Shown: piece after piece, positions 44,452 to 53,522 of the stretch | How the letters are laid out: each line of letters starts with the position of its first letter | How positions within the stretch are numbered: position 1 is the first letter of the stretch | Assembly: GCA_963770245.1 (NCBI GenBank) | Contig: CAVYOX010000011.1 | Location: forward strand, 372,001 to 436,000 | Reading direction: 5' to 3' | DNA length: 64,000 nt | DNA from: PALSA-270 sp963770245 | Lineage (GTDB): Bacteria; Acidobacteriota; Terriglobia; Terriglobales; Acidobacteriaceae | The notes under the pieces: generated by a model | Told to the model about the DNA's origin: nothing | The model's database searches: none | What the model saw: only the letters and a program-made list of their open reading frames with translations | Position numbers and translations under genes: made by a program

Positions 44452-44851
44452 TCCGCAATCGTTACTCCCGGAGCCTGTGACCAAAGAACTCGACGCTCTG
44501 ATGCCTGCGATTCTCGATAAGGCGTTTCACGGAGAGATGTGATCTAGAACGGCAGCTCCATTTTTTCAAGATTTTTTCCCGTTTCCTTGGAGGCCTGCAC
44601 CCGCAAGGTTACCGTGGTGTCGTGGCTGCTGCAAAGCAGGCGTAGTCACCGAAGGCAATGGAATATGCCTGAAAGGGCAACAACTTTACTTGACGCGCAA
44701 AGGAAAAGGCTGCCAAAATCGGCTAGTCATGGAAGTTTTGTATAATCGGGACTGAAGGAAACAGGGCCGGTCCAAGTTGTGCGACGTGAGATGAACGAAC
44801 CGATTTCGCCTCCCCGGAAACGCAACAGCACGCCGTAGTCATGGTACGACA
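44452..44851 (+). other. Non-coding region upstream of the three-gene unknown operon
   Basis: 400 bp. An in-frame tail after hxsC in another frame (PEPVTKELDALMPAILDKAF, ending 44542) could be read-through of a longer overlapping frame, but has no own start. A TATAAT at 44741-44746, about 105 bp before the next start, is a candidate -10; I see no good -35 at 17 bp. Confidence 0.4.
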
Positions 44852-45646
44852 ATGAACGAATGGAAATCCTCGGGCGGTCGCATTACGATGTTCCCGGCCG
44901 AGGTGTCATCCCATGCTTCGCACTCGGCACTTGAACTATTTAAGCAAGTCTGGAGCGACGAACCGAGCAATTTTCAAAAACCGGCCAATCCTCTTATGCC
45001 GACCGTAGCCCAGGGCAAGCGCGGTATCCTGGCGGCTAGCTGTACTGTCCAGCCAACGCGGACCGACTTCACGTTGACGCCATCGTCTCCCCAGGAACCG
45101 ATACATGGATCGTTCCCTTTGATTGAAAATACACATCTACTCCACGCCGAACTATTGAGGATTATGGACGCTATCGACCAAGGCGTCGTTCCACATTCTG
45201 CAGTCCGCGTGGCTCTCGGTGTTCAATTTCTCGCTCTAGGGCCTAGCTCAGCGGAAGCCAACAGGGCGCTGACCGCAGTCATACCCGATCGATACGGCGT
45301 CAGACTCACCGACGAAGAGGACTTCATTTTCCAAATCAACCGACCGTACCCAAGTCGGAACGTTGAAGGCGTAAAGATGAACTCCCTTACAAAATGGAGC
45401 GTGGATCGGCTTCAAGTTCTGACTATTTCACTTCCCGCTGGTGGGGCGGCTACCCCCGCCCAGGCCTCTGCCTCGGCGAGACCCCAAACTGAGACCTTCA
45501 TCGCTGCCAGCGTTAATTTCGATATCAACAACATCCCCACAGAACGCGTGCTTCTCAGCCGCCAGACATCGTTGCTGTTGCATGAGGCGCTCAATGCACT
45601 AGGGCAATGGCAGCAGGCTATTGGCCTGAAGATTGATGGGTTTTAG
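44852..45646 (+). CDS. Conserved hypothetical protein, gene 1 of unknown operon
   Basis: 264 aa, soluble, no recognised domain. It starts MNEWKSSGGRITMFPAEVSS and contains TAVIPDRYGVRLTDEEDFIF, MNSLTKWSVDRLQVLTISLP and FIAASVNFDINNIPTERVLL, ending LHEALNALGQWQQAIGLKID. It ends one base before gene 2. The N-terminus includes SSHASHS, reminiscent of HxsA but with only two His. The layout of well-separated conserved segments suggests a real and conserved family; I cannot attach a function. Confidence 0.7.
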   Translation: MNEWKSSGGRITMFPAEVSSHASHSALELFKQVWSDEPSNFQKPANPLMPTVAQGKRGILAASCTVQPTRTDFTLTPSSPQEPIHGSFPLIENTHLLHAELLRIMDAIDQGVVPHSAVRVALGVQFLALGPSSAEANRALTAVIPDRYGVRLTDEEDFIFQINRPYPSRNVEGVKMNSLTKWSVDRLQVLTISLPAGGAATPAQASASARPQTETFIAASVNFDINNIPTERVLLSRQTSLLLHEALNALGQWQQAIGLKIDGF

Positions 45647-45647
45647 A

Positions 45648-46289
45648 ATGCTAAGCCGCCTCACCAATATCTACCGACAAGCTGTTGTGGTTCTGGAGTC
45701 GAGTTCTGAGTTGCCGAACACTCATGCGCCGAATGTTCTAGTTCCAGATTCCACTGGGAACTATTCGCACACCGTGCAAATGCGTCCCGGCGTCTCCGAG
45801 TTCGTGGATGCCTCGCCCAGAACCGAAAGCGTGATCTTGAGAACGACGTTCTCAAGCGTGCCAATCATCTGGCAGTCGGAGTTGAGGCGGGAATATCAGG
45901 AATTAGGTCAGGCGCTCAGCGAGATGACGGAAGTAGAAGAAGGAGACGAATGGAAAATTGACGCCCCCGTTTATAATGCTGCGTGCTATGTTGCGGAGGG
46001 ACTAATGGCGAGTTCGTTTCCGGCACCGCGCATCTTCAATCATGGACCAAAGTCAGTTGTCTTTAATTGGTCGAAAGACGCGGATAACCTGTATCTGACC
46101 GTCAGTGCGGATCATGTCTCGGCGCTAATATCTTCGCCAGAACGCATTAAGCGAAGAATAGACCTGTCAGCAAATGAGTTGATGAACCCCTCCTTTGCTC
46201 TCTCCTCTATCAGAGCCGCCTATTCAGAAGAACCCGTCAAACGATTGATCACAGGGGCGGTGCCCGATCCGTCAGAACTCCCCGGCTGA
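45648..46289 (+). CDS. Conserved hypothetical protein, gene 2 of unknown operon
   Basis: 213 aa, soluble. Segments: RLTNIYRQAVVVLESSSELP, PNVLVPDSTGNYSHTVQMRP, GPKSVVFNWSKDADNLYLTV and ALISSPERIKRRIDLSANEL. No catalytic motif recognised. The start directly follows the stop of gene 1 (one base apart), indicating coupled translation and probably a physical complex. Stop to gene 3 is 8 bp. Confidence 0.7.
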   Translation: MLSRLTNIYRQAVVVLESSSELPNTHAPNVLVPDSTGNYSHTVQMRPGVSEFVDASPRTESVILRTTFSSVPIIWQSELRREYQELGQALSEMTEVEEGDEWKIDAPVYNAACYVAEGLMASSFPAPRIFNHGPKSVVFNWSKDADNLYLTVSADHVSALISSPERIKRRIDLSANELMNPSFALSSIRAAYSEEPVKRLITGAVPDPSELPG

Positions 46290-46297
46290 GGCGCTAT

Positions 46298-46963
46298 ATG
46301 AAATGGGGGCGCATCCCAGACGGTGATAGCTTGTTCCGTCATTCCATCCACCCGTTGACGTTTAGAGGTGCTAGATTTGCGCAGGAGAAGTTGCTAAGGC
46401 TTTATGACCAGGCCGACGGATCTCTCCTGGCATCCTTAACCTGGGAAAGGTACGTCCCGACTACAGAATTCATTCATGGTTACGGCTGCCGTTTGGCATT
46501 TCGCATGAACGAGAAGGACCGGACAGCGGGCAGGTACAAGGAGAAGAACCGGCGCGTTTACTGTGGCGCCTATGAACTAAAAGGAAAAGCAATTCGTGCG
46601 CTGGCAACCTCCGATGGACTGAATGAAATCTTATCTGCCGACGTCTTCCACCACGTTGAAGAAGGAGAAATTGCCCACACGGATTTGAGAATCGTTCTCA
46701 AACCGGGTGGCTTGTTTGATCTAGAGGGCACGAAGACGGCAATCTTGGATCGCCTGTGGAACAGATGCTGCGGGCCTCTGAAGCATGTGTGCGATTGCGA
46801 CAAAGAAATCCCCGTACATCCAAGCTCAAGCTTGATAACTCCACCTGCCGGGACGTATTCCGATGGCAGGTCTTACTTCGGTCGCCTCTGGTGCATCATC
46901 AGGTTTCAGATTTACAGTTTCCTGTGGCGACTCTTCTCCGGCGCCCTTTTTAACGGCCTCTGA
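46298..46963 (+). CDS. Conserved hypothetical protein with Cys cluster and C-terminal TM, gene 3
   Basis: 221 aa. The N-terminal part MKWGRIPDGDSLFRHSIHPL and AQEKLLRLYDQADGSLLASL is soluble, with LRIVLKPGGLFDLEGTKTAI in the middle. Near residue 160 a cysteine cluster (RCCGPLKHVCDCDKE) may bind metal. The C-terminal FGRLWCIIRFQIYSFLWRLF looks like a membrane anchor. Third and last gene of a tight operon whose function I cannot name. Confidence 0.65.
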   Translation: MKWGRIPDGDSLFRHSIHPLTFRGARFAQEKLLRLYDQADGSLLASLTWERYVPTTEFIHGYGCRLAFRMNEKDRTAGRYKEKNRRVYCGAYELKGKAIRALATSDGLNEILSADVFHHVEEGEIAHTDLRIVLKPGGLFDLEGTKTAILDRLWNRCCGPLKHVCDCDKEIPVHPSSSLITPPAGTYSDGRSYFGRLWCIIRFQIYSFLWRLFSGALFNGL

Positions 46964-47075
46964 CCTCAGTCACGCGCACAGACGCCATTCCTGCTCGTTG
47001 AACACGATCTGGCGGGCTTCTTAGGCCAGCGGGGTATTTCCGGTTCTTTCCCGGAGGCAGCCCCCGTAGAGTATT

Positions 47076-47130
47076 GTCCGTCTTCGTGCCACGCGCCGAT
47101 ATGAACATCGGAGCCGCTCGCCGATAGCGG
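47076..47130. repeat. Dispersed island repeat, copy A (partial)
   Basis: Contains CGTCTTCGTGCCACGCGCCG, shared with copies B, C and D. About 21 bp of the core (the GGAAATTCG part) is deleted. It then resumes with TGAACATCGGAGCCG, matching TGAACATCGTAGCCG after copy D. Confidence 0.6.
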
Positions 47131-47166
47131 GCCGCCAGGAGTGTCTGCCGATAGACTCGAACTCGT

Positions 47167-47433
47167 CTAATTCACTGGGCCTGTATTCAGCGTCGATTGA
47201 GTGGGTATCTGTTGGGCCTTTATCAGCCCGATCTGCGTCAACAGTAGCAACGTGCGCTGAGCCTGATTCTGGAACTTCCACTGGCAATTCTCAAACCGAG
47301 CGTTTTCCATCTCGTAGGAACCGCCGGAGTAGAAAATCGTACATTCATGCAAGACGCAATTTACGAACCAGCACTCTTCCAATTGAAAGGCCTTCTTAGT
47401 GAAAGTCTGGCTTTCGTACTTCGTGATCGGCAT
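47167..47433 (-). CDS. Small conserved hypothetical, pentapeptide-like
   Basis: 88 aa. SQTFTKKAFQLEECWFVNCV, CTIFYSGGSYEMENARFENC and WKFQNQAQRTLLLLTQIGLI. The spaced F/C pattern (ECWF, NCVL, ECTI) resembles short pentapeptide-like solenoids found as orphan genes in mobile DNA. No function known. It stands alone on the minus strand between repeat copies A and B. Confidence 0.55.
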   Translation of the reverse strand: MPITKYESQTFTKKAFQLEECWFVNCVLHECTIFYSGGSYEMENARFENCQWKFQNQAQRTLLLLTQIGLIKAQQIPTQSTLNTGPVN

Positions 47434-48107
47434 AGCAGTGATCTCTCTTCCTGAAGGAAGGTAACGGAACCTACTGAAGAGGTGCGCTCGGCATCCCGGT
47501 CAGTTCTGCCGTTGTTGCTTGGTGAATCATACGTCTTCGTGCCTCGCGCCGTCCGAAATTCGTCAATAATCCACGCGAATTCCGGCTCCTTTCCTCCTTT
47601 CGACGATAAGAGGCACAGACAATCACATGTGGTTAAGCGATCCTGCCTCCGCTCTGTAAATCGCGCTCGGAGGTCAAAGCGCACCGGTTTCACGGTTCCG
47701 CGCTCGACGCAGAATTAGCTGCAGGACAGGTATTAGGATGGCAGGCCGGGCGCGGGAGCCTTGGAAGATGCATCCGGGACTGCTTCGATTCCTTCAGCTA
47801 TAGAGGGCGAGAAAATCTGGCCCGCCCTGCCGCGAATGTCTAGCGATTGAGCTGGGAACGAGGAGGAGCGGGCCGAGTGCGGGGGGCGAGCGGCAGGCGC
47901 GGGGAGGGGGGCGAGTGGGCGGCGGCTCCCGGCGCGGGTGAGACCGGGAGGCAAAAGGTTCTTCCGATGGGGCTGTGTCACGGGTAATTCTGCCCTAGAA
48001 TCGAAAAAACAGCGATGCATTGTGTTTGTGGACTTTAGCGCAGAGACTTGAGCTCGAACGCGATAAAGCGCAGGGACGTATGCAACGTCTACGAAGAGAG
48101 GACAGTC
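47434..48107. other. Non-coding stretch carrying repeat copy B and a GC-rich block
   Basis: About 670 bp. Repeat copy B (47530-47570) lies here. A very G-rich run (about 47860-47950) follows. Minus-strand frames through the region are not convincing. Confidence 0.45.
47530..47570. repeat. Dispersed island repeat, copy B
   Basis: About 41 bp beginning TACGTCTTCGTGCCTCGCGC and ending AAATTCGTCAATAAT. It is nearly the same as copy D (56151-56191) and similar to copy C (51246-51286). Confidence 0.8.
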
Positions 48108-48947
48108 GTGACGAGTATTGCGCGACCGACAACTATTGCGATTCAAGACACCTCCGGTACCACTCGGAAGATTACCAAAATCGTTCATCACAGTGATGGG
48201 GGATTCGCTGTGCTGGCTCCCTACCACACGGCACGAAGCGGTTTGCTGCTCAAGGTTCCTGTTGATTACAACGTCAAAGGCATGATGGCAATTCCGCTCG
48301 AGGAATGCATTGGGTATACCGCTGATGACCGAGTGAAGTTGTCGTTTCATCCAGATGGCTTCGTTCAGTTCTCAGGCGAGAATCCAGCGAAGATTGTGTC
48401 GGGACGAGACCCCACGACAGGCGATGCAAAGGGACTCGGGCTGATTAGTAATCCCTTGTCCAATCCGATCAGATCCGGACCGACATTTGGAATATCTGTC
48501 TGGGGACTTCATGAATTTGAAGAGCTCGAGCCGGATCGCGATGATGTCGTAAGTTTTTCTCAGGAGGAGATGTACTACAGGTGTGTACCCGGCACGGAGA
48601 ATGGAGTTCATGTCGAAGCATTCTTACTCGAACCCAGATATTGGTCCGGGGTACGCGGCAAGCAATCCGCTATGAAAATATCGCTCTGCGTGGGAATGTT
48701 CGAGGCTTCGGGAGCAGCATTGGATCTTAAGGTGATTCCCCTTCGCGATTCTGATACCTTCATCGCTGCTTTCGCCAGTCATGTCCGCATACACTTTCCT
48801 GAGGAATCGGGATTCACGTTGAATGGGCCGTCCGAAAGTGTGAAGGGAAGTCGAAAGTTTGCTCTCATGGCTATGTATCCATCAACCATGCGAGAGAAGC
48901 TTCAGGAGTACGTCAAAGTCGCCAAGGACGTGACCTTTGGATCGTAG
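48108..48947 (+). CDS. Conserved hypothetical protein
   Basis: 279 aa from a GTG preceded by GAGAGG; the frame is open from a TTG at 48048. Soluble. Notable segments: TKIVHHSDGGFAVLAPYHTA, DDRVKLSFHPDGFVQFSGEN and GISVWGLHEFEELEPDRDD, with SGRDPTTGDAKGLGLISNPL between. No domain recognised. First gene of a block (to 51166) bracketed by repeat copies B and C. Confidence 0.6.
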   Translation: MTSIARPTTIAIQDTSGTTRKITKIVHHSDGGFAVLAPYHTARSGLLLKVPVDYNVKGMMAIPLEECIGYTADDRVKLSFHPDGFVQFSGENPAKIVSGRDPTTGDAKGLGLISNPLSNPIRSGPTFGISVWGLHEFEELEPDRDDVVSFSQEEMYYRCVPGTENGVHVEAFLLEPRYWSGVRGKQSAMKISLCVGMFEASGAALDLKVIPLRDSDTFIAAFASHVRIHFPEESGFTLNGPSESVKGSRKFALMAMYPSTMREKLQEYVKVAKDVTFGS

Positions 48948-49011
48948 GGTGTCCTTTAAGGCCGGGCGGCGCGGAGAGCGCTGGGCCTGCGCATGCAGAA
49001 GGGAGCAAACC

Positions 49012-49473
49012 ATGAACGACAAACCCAAACAGTTTTTCAAAGGCGGGGGCACATTCGCAGATTATCCCGGCTGGTACAAACTCGACGGGGGCACGGAAAA
49101 TGGGTCCGGTTCGTGGAGCGTCGTTCGCAAGCCAGACGGTACTTGGTGGTGGGTAGCTGCTGAGCACATTTCCCCGCCCGAAGGTGGAAACTTCCGCATC
49201 GATCTTGGCGACCGGATCACGGAGGAGAACATGCTGACTCAGTGCGAGAGCAACTATGCGGAGTTACTCAGGAAGCTGGAGGAGAGAATGAAGGAAGGTG
49301 ATAGAGTTCGGGTTATCACGTCTGGAGTTAAAGGCGTCGTAAGGGGATTCGGGAGCGTGCCCGGTGTTCCCAAGCTCGTCAATGTCGCCTATGACGGGGG
49401 AGGCGGCTGCAATCACATGCCGGAGGAACTCGAAAAGATCGAAGGCATTGAACCATCCCTCCCCGCTGTATGA
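49012..49473 (+). CDS. Small hypothetical protein with KOW/SH3-like C-terminus
   Basis: 153 aa. The start at 49012 follows GAAGGGAGC; the longer frame from 48937 lacks support. The N-terminal part is aromatic-rich, with DYPGWYKLDGGTENGSGSWS and GTWWWVAAEHI. The C-terminal part, KEGDRVRVITSGVKGVVRGF and PKLVNVAYDGGGGCNHMPEE, resembles a small KOW/SH3-like barrel. The stop overlaps the next start (ATGA). Confidence 0.6.
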   Translation: MNDKPKQFFKGGGTFADYPGWYKLDGGTENGSGSWSVVRKPDGTWWWVAAEHISPPEGGNFRIDLGDRITEENMLTQCESNYAELLRKLEERMKEGDRVRVITSGVKGVVRGFGSVPGVPKLVNVAYDGGGGCNHMPEELEKIEGIEPSLPAV

Positions 49474-50288
49474 CGAGACTTGAAAAGATCAGTGAGATAC
49501 GAAAAGTTAGCAGATTCGTTCGAGTGGCTGAGGCGGAGATTAACACAATGGGAATCTACCCACGCAAAGCCTCTCGGAACCCATTTGATATTGTCGGATT
49601 GGCAACGGTATCGAAGGCCTTTGCTCTGTCGAAAGCGTGTTTGAAACTGCTGAGTTCTGATCTGCCCGATGAAGCCTTCGGACTTAGCCGTTCCATCGTT
49701 GAATGTGCAAATAATTTACGATACTTGACGGCTGATCCGAATGCTCAAAACGTGCGAACGCAGGCCTTCGTTAAGCATCACAAGGCCGACAAAGCATTCT
49801 GGGCACACTACGCCCTCGAACTGTTTTCAGGGAGACCGCAAGAAAAAGAGACACGGGAATACATGCAGCAGCGAGGGATTACTCCTGACACGAAACCAGC
49901 ACGCCGTCACTGGTCTGGCTCGTCCGGCTTTATCTGGGATGTTATGACTATCGATCATCCGCTTGACGGTCCGGTTACCACTAAGCACAAGAAAATTTCA
50001 TACGCAGCCGACTACTTCCAGACTTCCAGCTTCGTACATTGTTCGTTGCCTGCAATTGACAACTATGCCGTTGATGAGGGGACTCCATTTCAGCTCCCCG
50101 TCTCCTCCGGTTTACACGAAACAAGCCAATCTACCCTCTTCATCGTCTTTCTGTATCTTCACAGTGCTATAGCCTACGCTCTGTTCGGCATGAATCTGGA
50201 TCGCCCGCCGAAACTGGACGCTGTATTTCAAAAGACACTGAGCCAGTTGAAACCGGTGCCCCGTCGTTACGGTAAGAGGAAGACTTAG
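49470..50288 (+). CDS. DUF5677-like helical protein
   Basis: 272 aa, mostly helical. FALSKACLKLLSSDLPDEAF and GLSRSIVECANNLRYLTADP match the pattern of DUF5677-type proteins, whose members often occur in mobile and defence regions. No catalytic motif known. Translationally coupled to the upstream gene by a 4-nt overlap. Family assignment is tentative. Confidence 0.55.
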   Translation: MTRLEKISEIRKVSRFVRVAEAEINTMGIYPRKASRNPFDIVGLATVSKAFALSKACLKLLSSDLPDEAFGLSRSIVECANNLRYLTADPNAQNVRTQAFVKHHKADKAFWAHYALELFSGRPQEKETREYMQQRGITPDTKPARRHWSGSSGFIWDVMTIDHPLDGPVTTKHKKISYAADYFQTSSFVHCSLPAIDNYAVDEGTPFQLPVSSGLHETSQSTLFIVFLYLHSAIAYALFGMNLDRPPKLDAVFQKTLSQLKPVPRRYGKRKT

Positions 50289-50389
50289 TATTTCGTCCCG
50301 ATCCCGACTGCCGACACGCTGAAAGCACTCCGAGAACGCATGAAGGCCGATAAGGTTTTAACTTGTTGACCCAAGAACAGGAGCCAGGC

Positions 50390-51166
50390 ATGAGCACATT
50401 CGCGCAACTCCGTGATCGCGGCGAAGACCCGATAGCCATATTCGAGCGGCTATTCCGCGCCGCGCTGAAATCCTTCCTCCCCGATCTTGCCAAAGCACCG
50501 TGGTTCGTGCGGGAACGCGAAGTGGTGAACCTTTTCGTATTTGGTCACTTGATTCCGCAATTCCAAAAGAAGAACCTAGACATTCGCCAACTCGGTATTG
50601 AAGTGCCTGTACAGAAGCTCCCCAAGAGCATCGAGGCGGAGATCGATAAGCCCGGAGAACTGCCGCTAAACGGAGCATCTGTCCCGGAATGCCCGAAACC
50701 AGCAAGGCAGGCTCTTGGCAAGTATGCGGACATTGTGGTGTGGCCCCACAACAAAGCGACTCTCTGGCAGACCTGCAAGCCGCTCGTCCACATCGAATGG
50801 AAACACATCAGCTGCCGCACACCGAATCCGCCTTACCTAGAACAAGAACACGAGGATGATATCTGCCTGTTGAAGCACAATGGGACATTGGTCAGTGTGA
50901 GCTACGCCATTCTCACGGAGTGGCACCCTTTCCCGCGCGAATGGCGCGTGGGCCAGCAAGATCGACACGTCAAGCTGACCTGCAAACGGATTGTGGTGGA
51001 AAAAGAGCCGGAGGACTTCTTCTCCCTTAGAGTTGCGGCGACATGTCCCGAAAGCGCGATTACGGTTTGCAGGCGCCTCATGCGAAGGTGCGATCAAGGC
51101 CGCAAGCGTGCCCGGTATGCATTCAAATCCAGCACAGCAGCAGTTCGCGGTACGCCAAGTATATAG
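50390..51166 (+). CDS. Putative PD-(D/E)XK-type nuclease-like protein
   Basis: 258 aa. It starts at MSTFAQLRDRGED after CAGGAGC. KYADIVVWPHNKAT followed about 20 residues later by LVHIEWKHISCR gives D...ExK, the PD-(D/E)XK active-site pattern. The upstream helix VVNLFVFGHLIPQF fits such folds. A restriction-like or repair nuclease is possible; I see no partner methylase or specificity subunit. About 100 bp separate it from the DUF5677-like gene. Repeat copy C begins 79 bp after the stop. Confidence 0.5.
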   Translation: MSTFAQLRDRGEDPIAIFERLFRAALKSFLPDLAKAPWFVREREVVNLFVFGHLIPQFQKKNLDIRQLGIEVPVQKLPKSIEAEIDKPGELPLNGASVPECPKPARQALGKYADIVVWPHNKATLWQTCKPLVHIEWKHISCRTPNPPYLEQEHEDDICLLKHNGTLVSVSYAILTEWHPFPREWRVGQQDRHVKLTCKRIVVEKEPEDFFSLRVAATCPESAITVCRRLMRRCDQGRKRARYAFKSSTAAVRGTPSI

Positions 51167-51761
51167 TTACCGAAATTAGGACACTACCCAGGCTGGATCT
51201 GCGTTGCATCGATGCACCCAAATGTGGTTTCGTCCCGTTTTGCTCGACGTCCTCGTGCTACGCGCCGTCGGAAATTCGGCAATAAAAGCTCGGCCTCTCG
51301 GGCGCTTCTTGTGCTGAAATCAAGACGCTGATTAACTTCGGACGATGGTAAGACTTCTGACGTGATGTCGAGGAGACTGCCGACGGAGAGCTCTCTAAGG
51401 AGCTTCGGAGCGGGGTTCTACAACAATTCGGACTCATTTTGATGGGCGAACTTTGAACGCTTGCGGAAGCGTCCAGTCTCACACCGGAGTACTCCGCACC
51501 GTCCGGCAAGCACGAGTCAACCTGTATTCAACGTAGTTAAGGCCAGCATATTCAGCTGCGCGAACAACGCGACTTAAGAATTCGGGTAGGGTTCAAGACA
51601 AGCACACAGGAATCACCAAATCGAAAATAATTCCTGGGGATTAACCAATTCTCCATCCATCGGGCTTCTGTGATGGCAAACATGCAATACAAATTGCATG
51701 ACGCTGTTCTGTTTAGCCCAAGTCGAAGCGGTCCGGTGAGTCATACGGCTGTGCGACAAAC
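51167..51761. other. Non-coding stretch with repeat copy C
   Basis: About 595 bp without a supportable gene; holds repeat copy C and AT-richer sequence. No promoter or hairpin stands out. Confidence 0.45.
51246..51286. repeat. Dispersed island repeat, copy C
   Basis: GACGTCCTCGTGCTACGCGC followed by CGTCGGAAATTCGGCAATAA; matches copies B and D over about 41 bp with a few changes. Confidence 0.75.
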
Positions 51762-51989
51762 TCACCTAGGCCCACCTTGCCCGACAAATTGCATGCACTC
51801 CCCAACATGCTTGGGCTGGATAATCGTGTCAGTGCTCTCAAAGCAGTCGCCTCTTTCCAGGTCCGTTTCTAGTTTGGCGAACTCAGCCAAAGACTTCGTG
51901 TACAGCAGCCCATTGTTACGAAATGCTAGAATGTGCTGCTTTTTCCCAAACTTCAAAGGGCCATAGATCGTTTGCTTGGTTTCTAACAT
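51762..51989 (-). CDS. Small hypothetical protein
   Basis: 75 aa. MLETKQTIYGPLKFGKKQHI, AFRNNGLLYTKSLAEFAKLE and TDTIIQPKHVGECMQFVGQG. It looks protein-like and has AAGGGCG upstream of the ATG. No family recognised. Alone on the minus strand between plus-strand blocks. Confidence 0.4.
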   Translation of the reverse strand: MLETKQTIYGPLKFGKKQHILAFRNNGLLYTKSLAEFAKLETDLERGDCFESTDTIIQPKHVGECMQFVGQGGPR

Positions 51990-52271
51990 TGTTTCGCCCT
52001 TTTTTGGAACGCGATTCTCTGCGCTCCAATTGAAATCTAGTACCGCCACGCGAAGATTCCCGCCACAATCGCCAGCACCCGTTTGCGGCCCTCGTCCAAG
52101 ATCGGAGCCTACCACGATCTTCGCTTTTTGTTCCGAGCATCAACCGGGGAAGCGACAACGGCGAAAACACAGAATATCGCAGCTTAGGCCCAAGGAAGAC
52201 TGGACGAAACAAAAGGCGAAACTGCTACACTGTCTTGGTGGATGAGGGGCGCAAGCGCGTAATGCGGTGTC

Positions 52272-52421
52272 ATGGCCGCAATTCTCACCAGCTTGCATAT
52301 GCAGAATGCCGACGACCGGTTTGGCACGCCGCAAGGCAGTCCGCGGGCAGATAAGTTGATCTCTGCGTCTGTGCAGTGGGCAGAGAGGATCATGAGGAGG
52401 ATTGATGGGTCGTTTAGCTGA
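52272..52421 (+). CDS. Short hypothetical frame (49 aa)
   Basis: MAAILTSLHMQNADDRFGTP, then GSPRADKLISASVQWAERIM and RRIDGSFS. Protein-like composition, with an in-frame TAA 12 bp before the ATG. The content resembles the C-terminal end of a larger protein, so it may be a remnant. It precedes the NA37-like gene by 69 bp. Confidence 0.35.
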   Translation: MAAILTSLHMQNADDRFGTPQGSPRADKLISASVQWAERIMRRIDGSFS

Positions 52422-52490
52422 CGGGCTTGCGCCTGGCTTATCCCCGAAGGATACGATTAGTGTCCTTCCCCGGAAAAGAGAACGTTCAGC

Positions 52491-53522
52491 GTGATAACAA
52501 GCGATGATCTTGCGACTCTTGTAATCCGGCGTGTCATCTTCCATGACGTTCCTAAGAACGTGAAGAAGGGTTCGGCAAAGCCCGACCTATCTGATCTCGA
52601 AACGAATGTTAGTGATCAGCACAAATACCATTTGCAAAAGAAGCTCACGCGGGTAATCAACTCGAAGTACGCTTATGCGATCCAATTCCAGGATACGCCT
52701 ACTTCACCGCTTCCCGGATATGTTCGCGACCTCACCAAGACGGACTGTAAGTCGAAGGATTTTATTGCCGCATCTCGAGACCTTGCGAATCAGTTGTTTG
52801 ATCGCCAGACTGGTACGGCGTCCGCCGGGTTACTTTGCACCATTGATGCTGTTGCGGGAGGGCGCGCAGCAATGATCTTCATGAAACTTGAACGTGAAAA
52901 TGGTGCGCAGCTTCATCCCACCGGGGAGGAAGGCAAGAAGACGTTTACGATGAACATGCTGGACGACCTGTTCCTAACCGATGGGACGAAATTATTCAAG
53001 GCTGCGATGTTCCTCCGTACCGGGAAAGGGGATGATGATTTTCGGGCTACTGTCTGCGACGACCAGTTGAATGTCCTTTCAAGCAACGACGTCGCCCATT
53101 ACTGGATGTCCTTCCTTGGCTGTTCCATGGAAGTTGCGCCTCGCGTGGCGACGCAGCGATTCTTTGACTCCACGCTTGAGTTCCTTAGCACCGCCGTCTC
53201 GGACTCGGTAATGAAGAGCGGAATTTACGAAGCACTTCAAACGGAACTTCGGTCTCAGAAAGCTACATTCTCGCCACAGTCGTTCATCTCGGAACACGTG
53301 CCGCCAGAGTTGAAGAAGATCTTTCGGGAGCACTTGAAAACCGACGGCGTTCCCTTGACAGCGTTCAGCAAGGACGTGACCGACATCAAGGGCAAGCTCA
53401 AGCGCCGTGCATATGAGACCACTAAGGGCGGGTTCATCTCGGTGCCGGAAGAAATCGCAGACATAGTGGAGATTCACCCGAATGATATTTTGGTGAAGGA
53501 CTCCGTTCTGAAGGTCAAGTGA
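52491..53522 (+). CDS. NA37-type nucleoid-associated-like protein
   Basis: 343 aa, GTG start. It resembles the 37-kDa nucleoid-associated family (NdpA/YejK, NA37): VIRRVIFHDVP at the start, then SAGLLCTIDAVAGGRAAMIF with the GRAAMIFMKLE core, and TMNMLDDLFLTDGTKLFKAA. Canonical NdpA binds the nucleoid. Homologs also occur in mobile elements beside unrelated effectors. Its stop overlaps the start of the RelA/SpoT-domain gene, so the two are co-translated. No TM or signal. Confidence 0.75.
   Translation: MITSDDLATLVIRRVIFHDVPKNVKKGSAKPDLSDLETNVSDQHKYHLQKKLTRVINSKYAYAIQFQDTPTSPLPGYVRDLTKTDCKSKDFIAASRDLANQLFDRQTGTASAGLLCTIDAVAGGRAAMIFMKLERENGAQLHPTGEEGKKTFTMNMLDDLFLTDGTKLFKAAMFLRTGKGDDDFRATVCDDQLNVLSSNDVAHYWMSFLGCSMEVAPRVATQRFFDSTLEFLSTAVSDSVMKSGIYEALQTELRSQKATFSPQSFISEHVPPELKKIFREHLKTDGVPLTAFSKDVTDIKGKLKRRAYETTKGGFISVPEEIADIVEIHPNDILVKDSVLKVK

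Noticed and set aside
47733..48350. 205-aa minus-strand frame upstream of and overlapping the 48108 gene
   Set aside because: Partly antisense to a well-formed gene and partly GC-rich low-complexity sequence.
49470..51166. Restriction-modification system
   Set aside because: A PD-(D/E)XK-like pattern is present, but no methyltransferase or specificity subunit occurs nearby.
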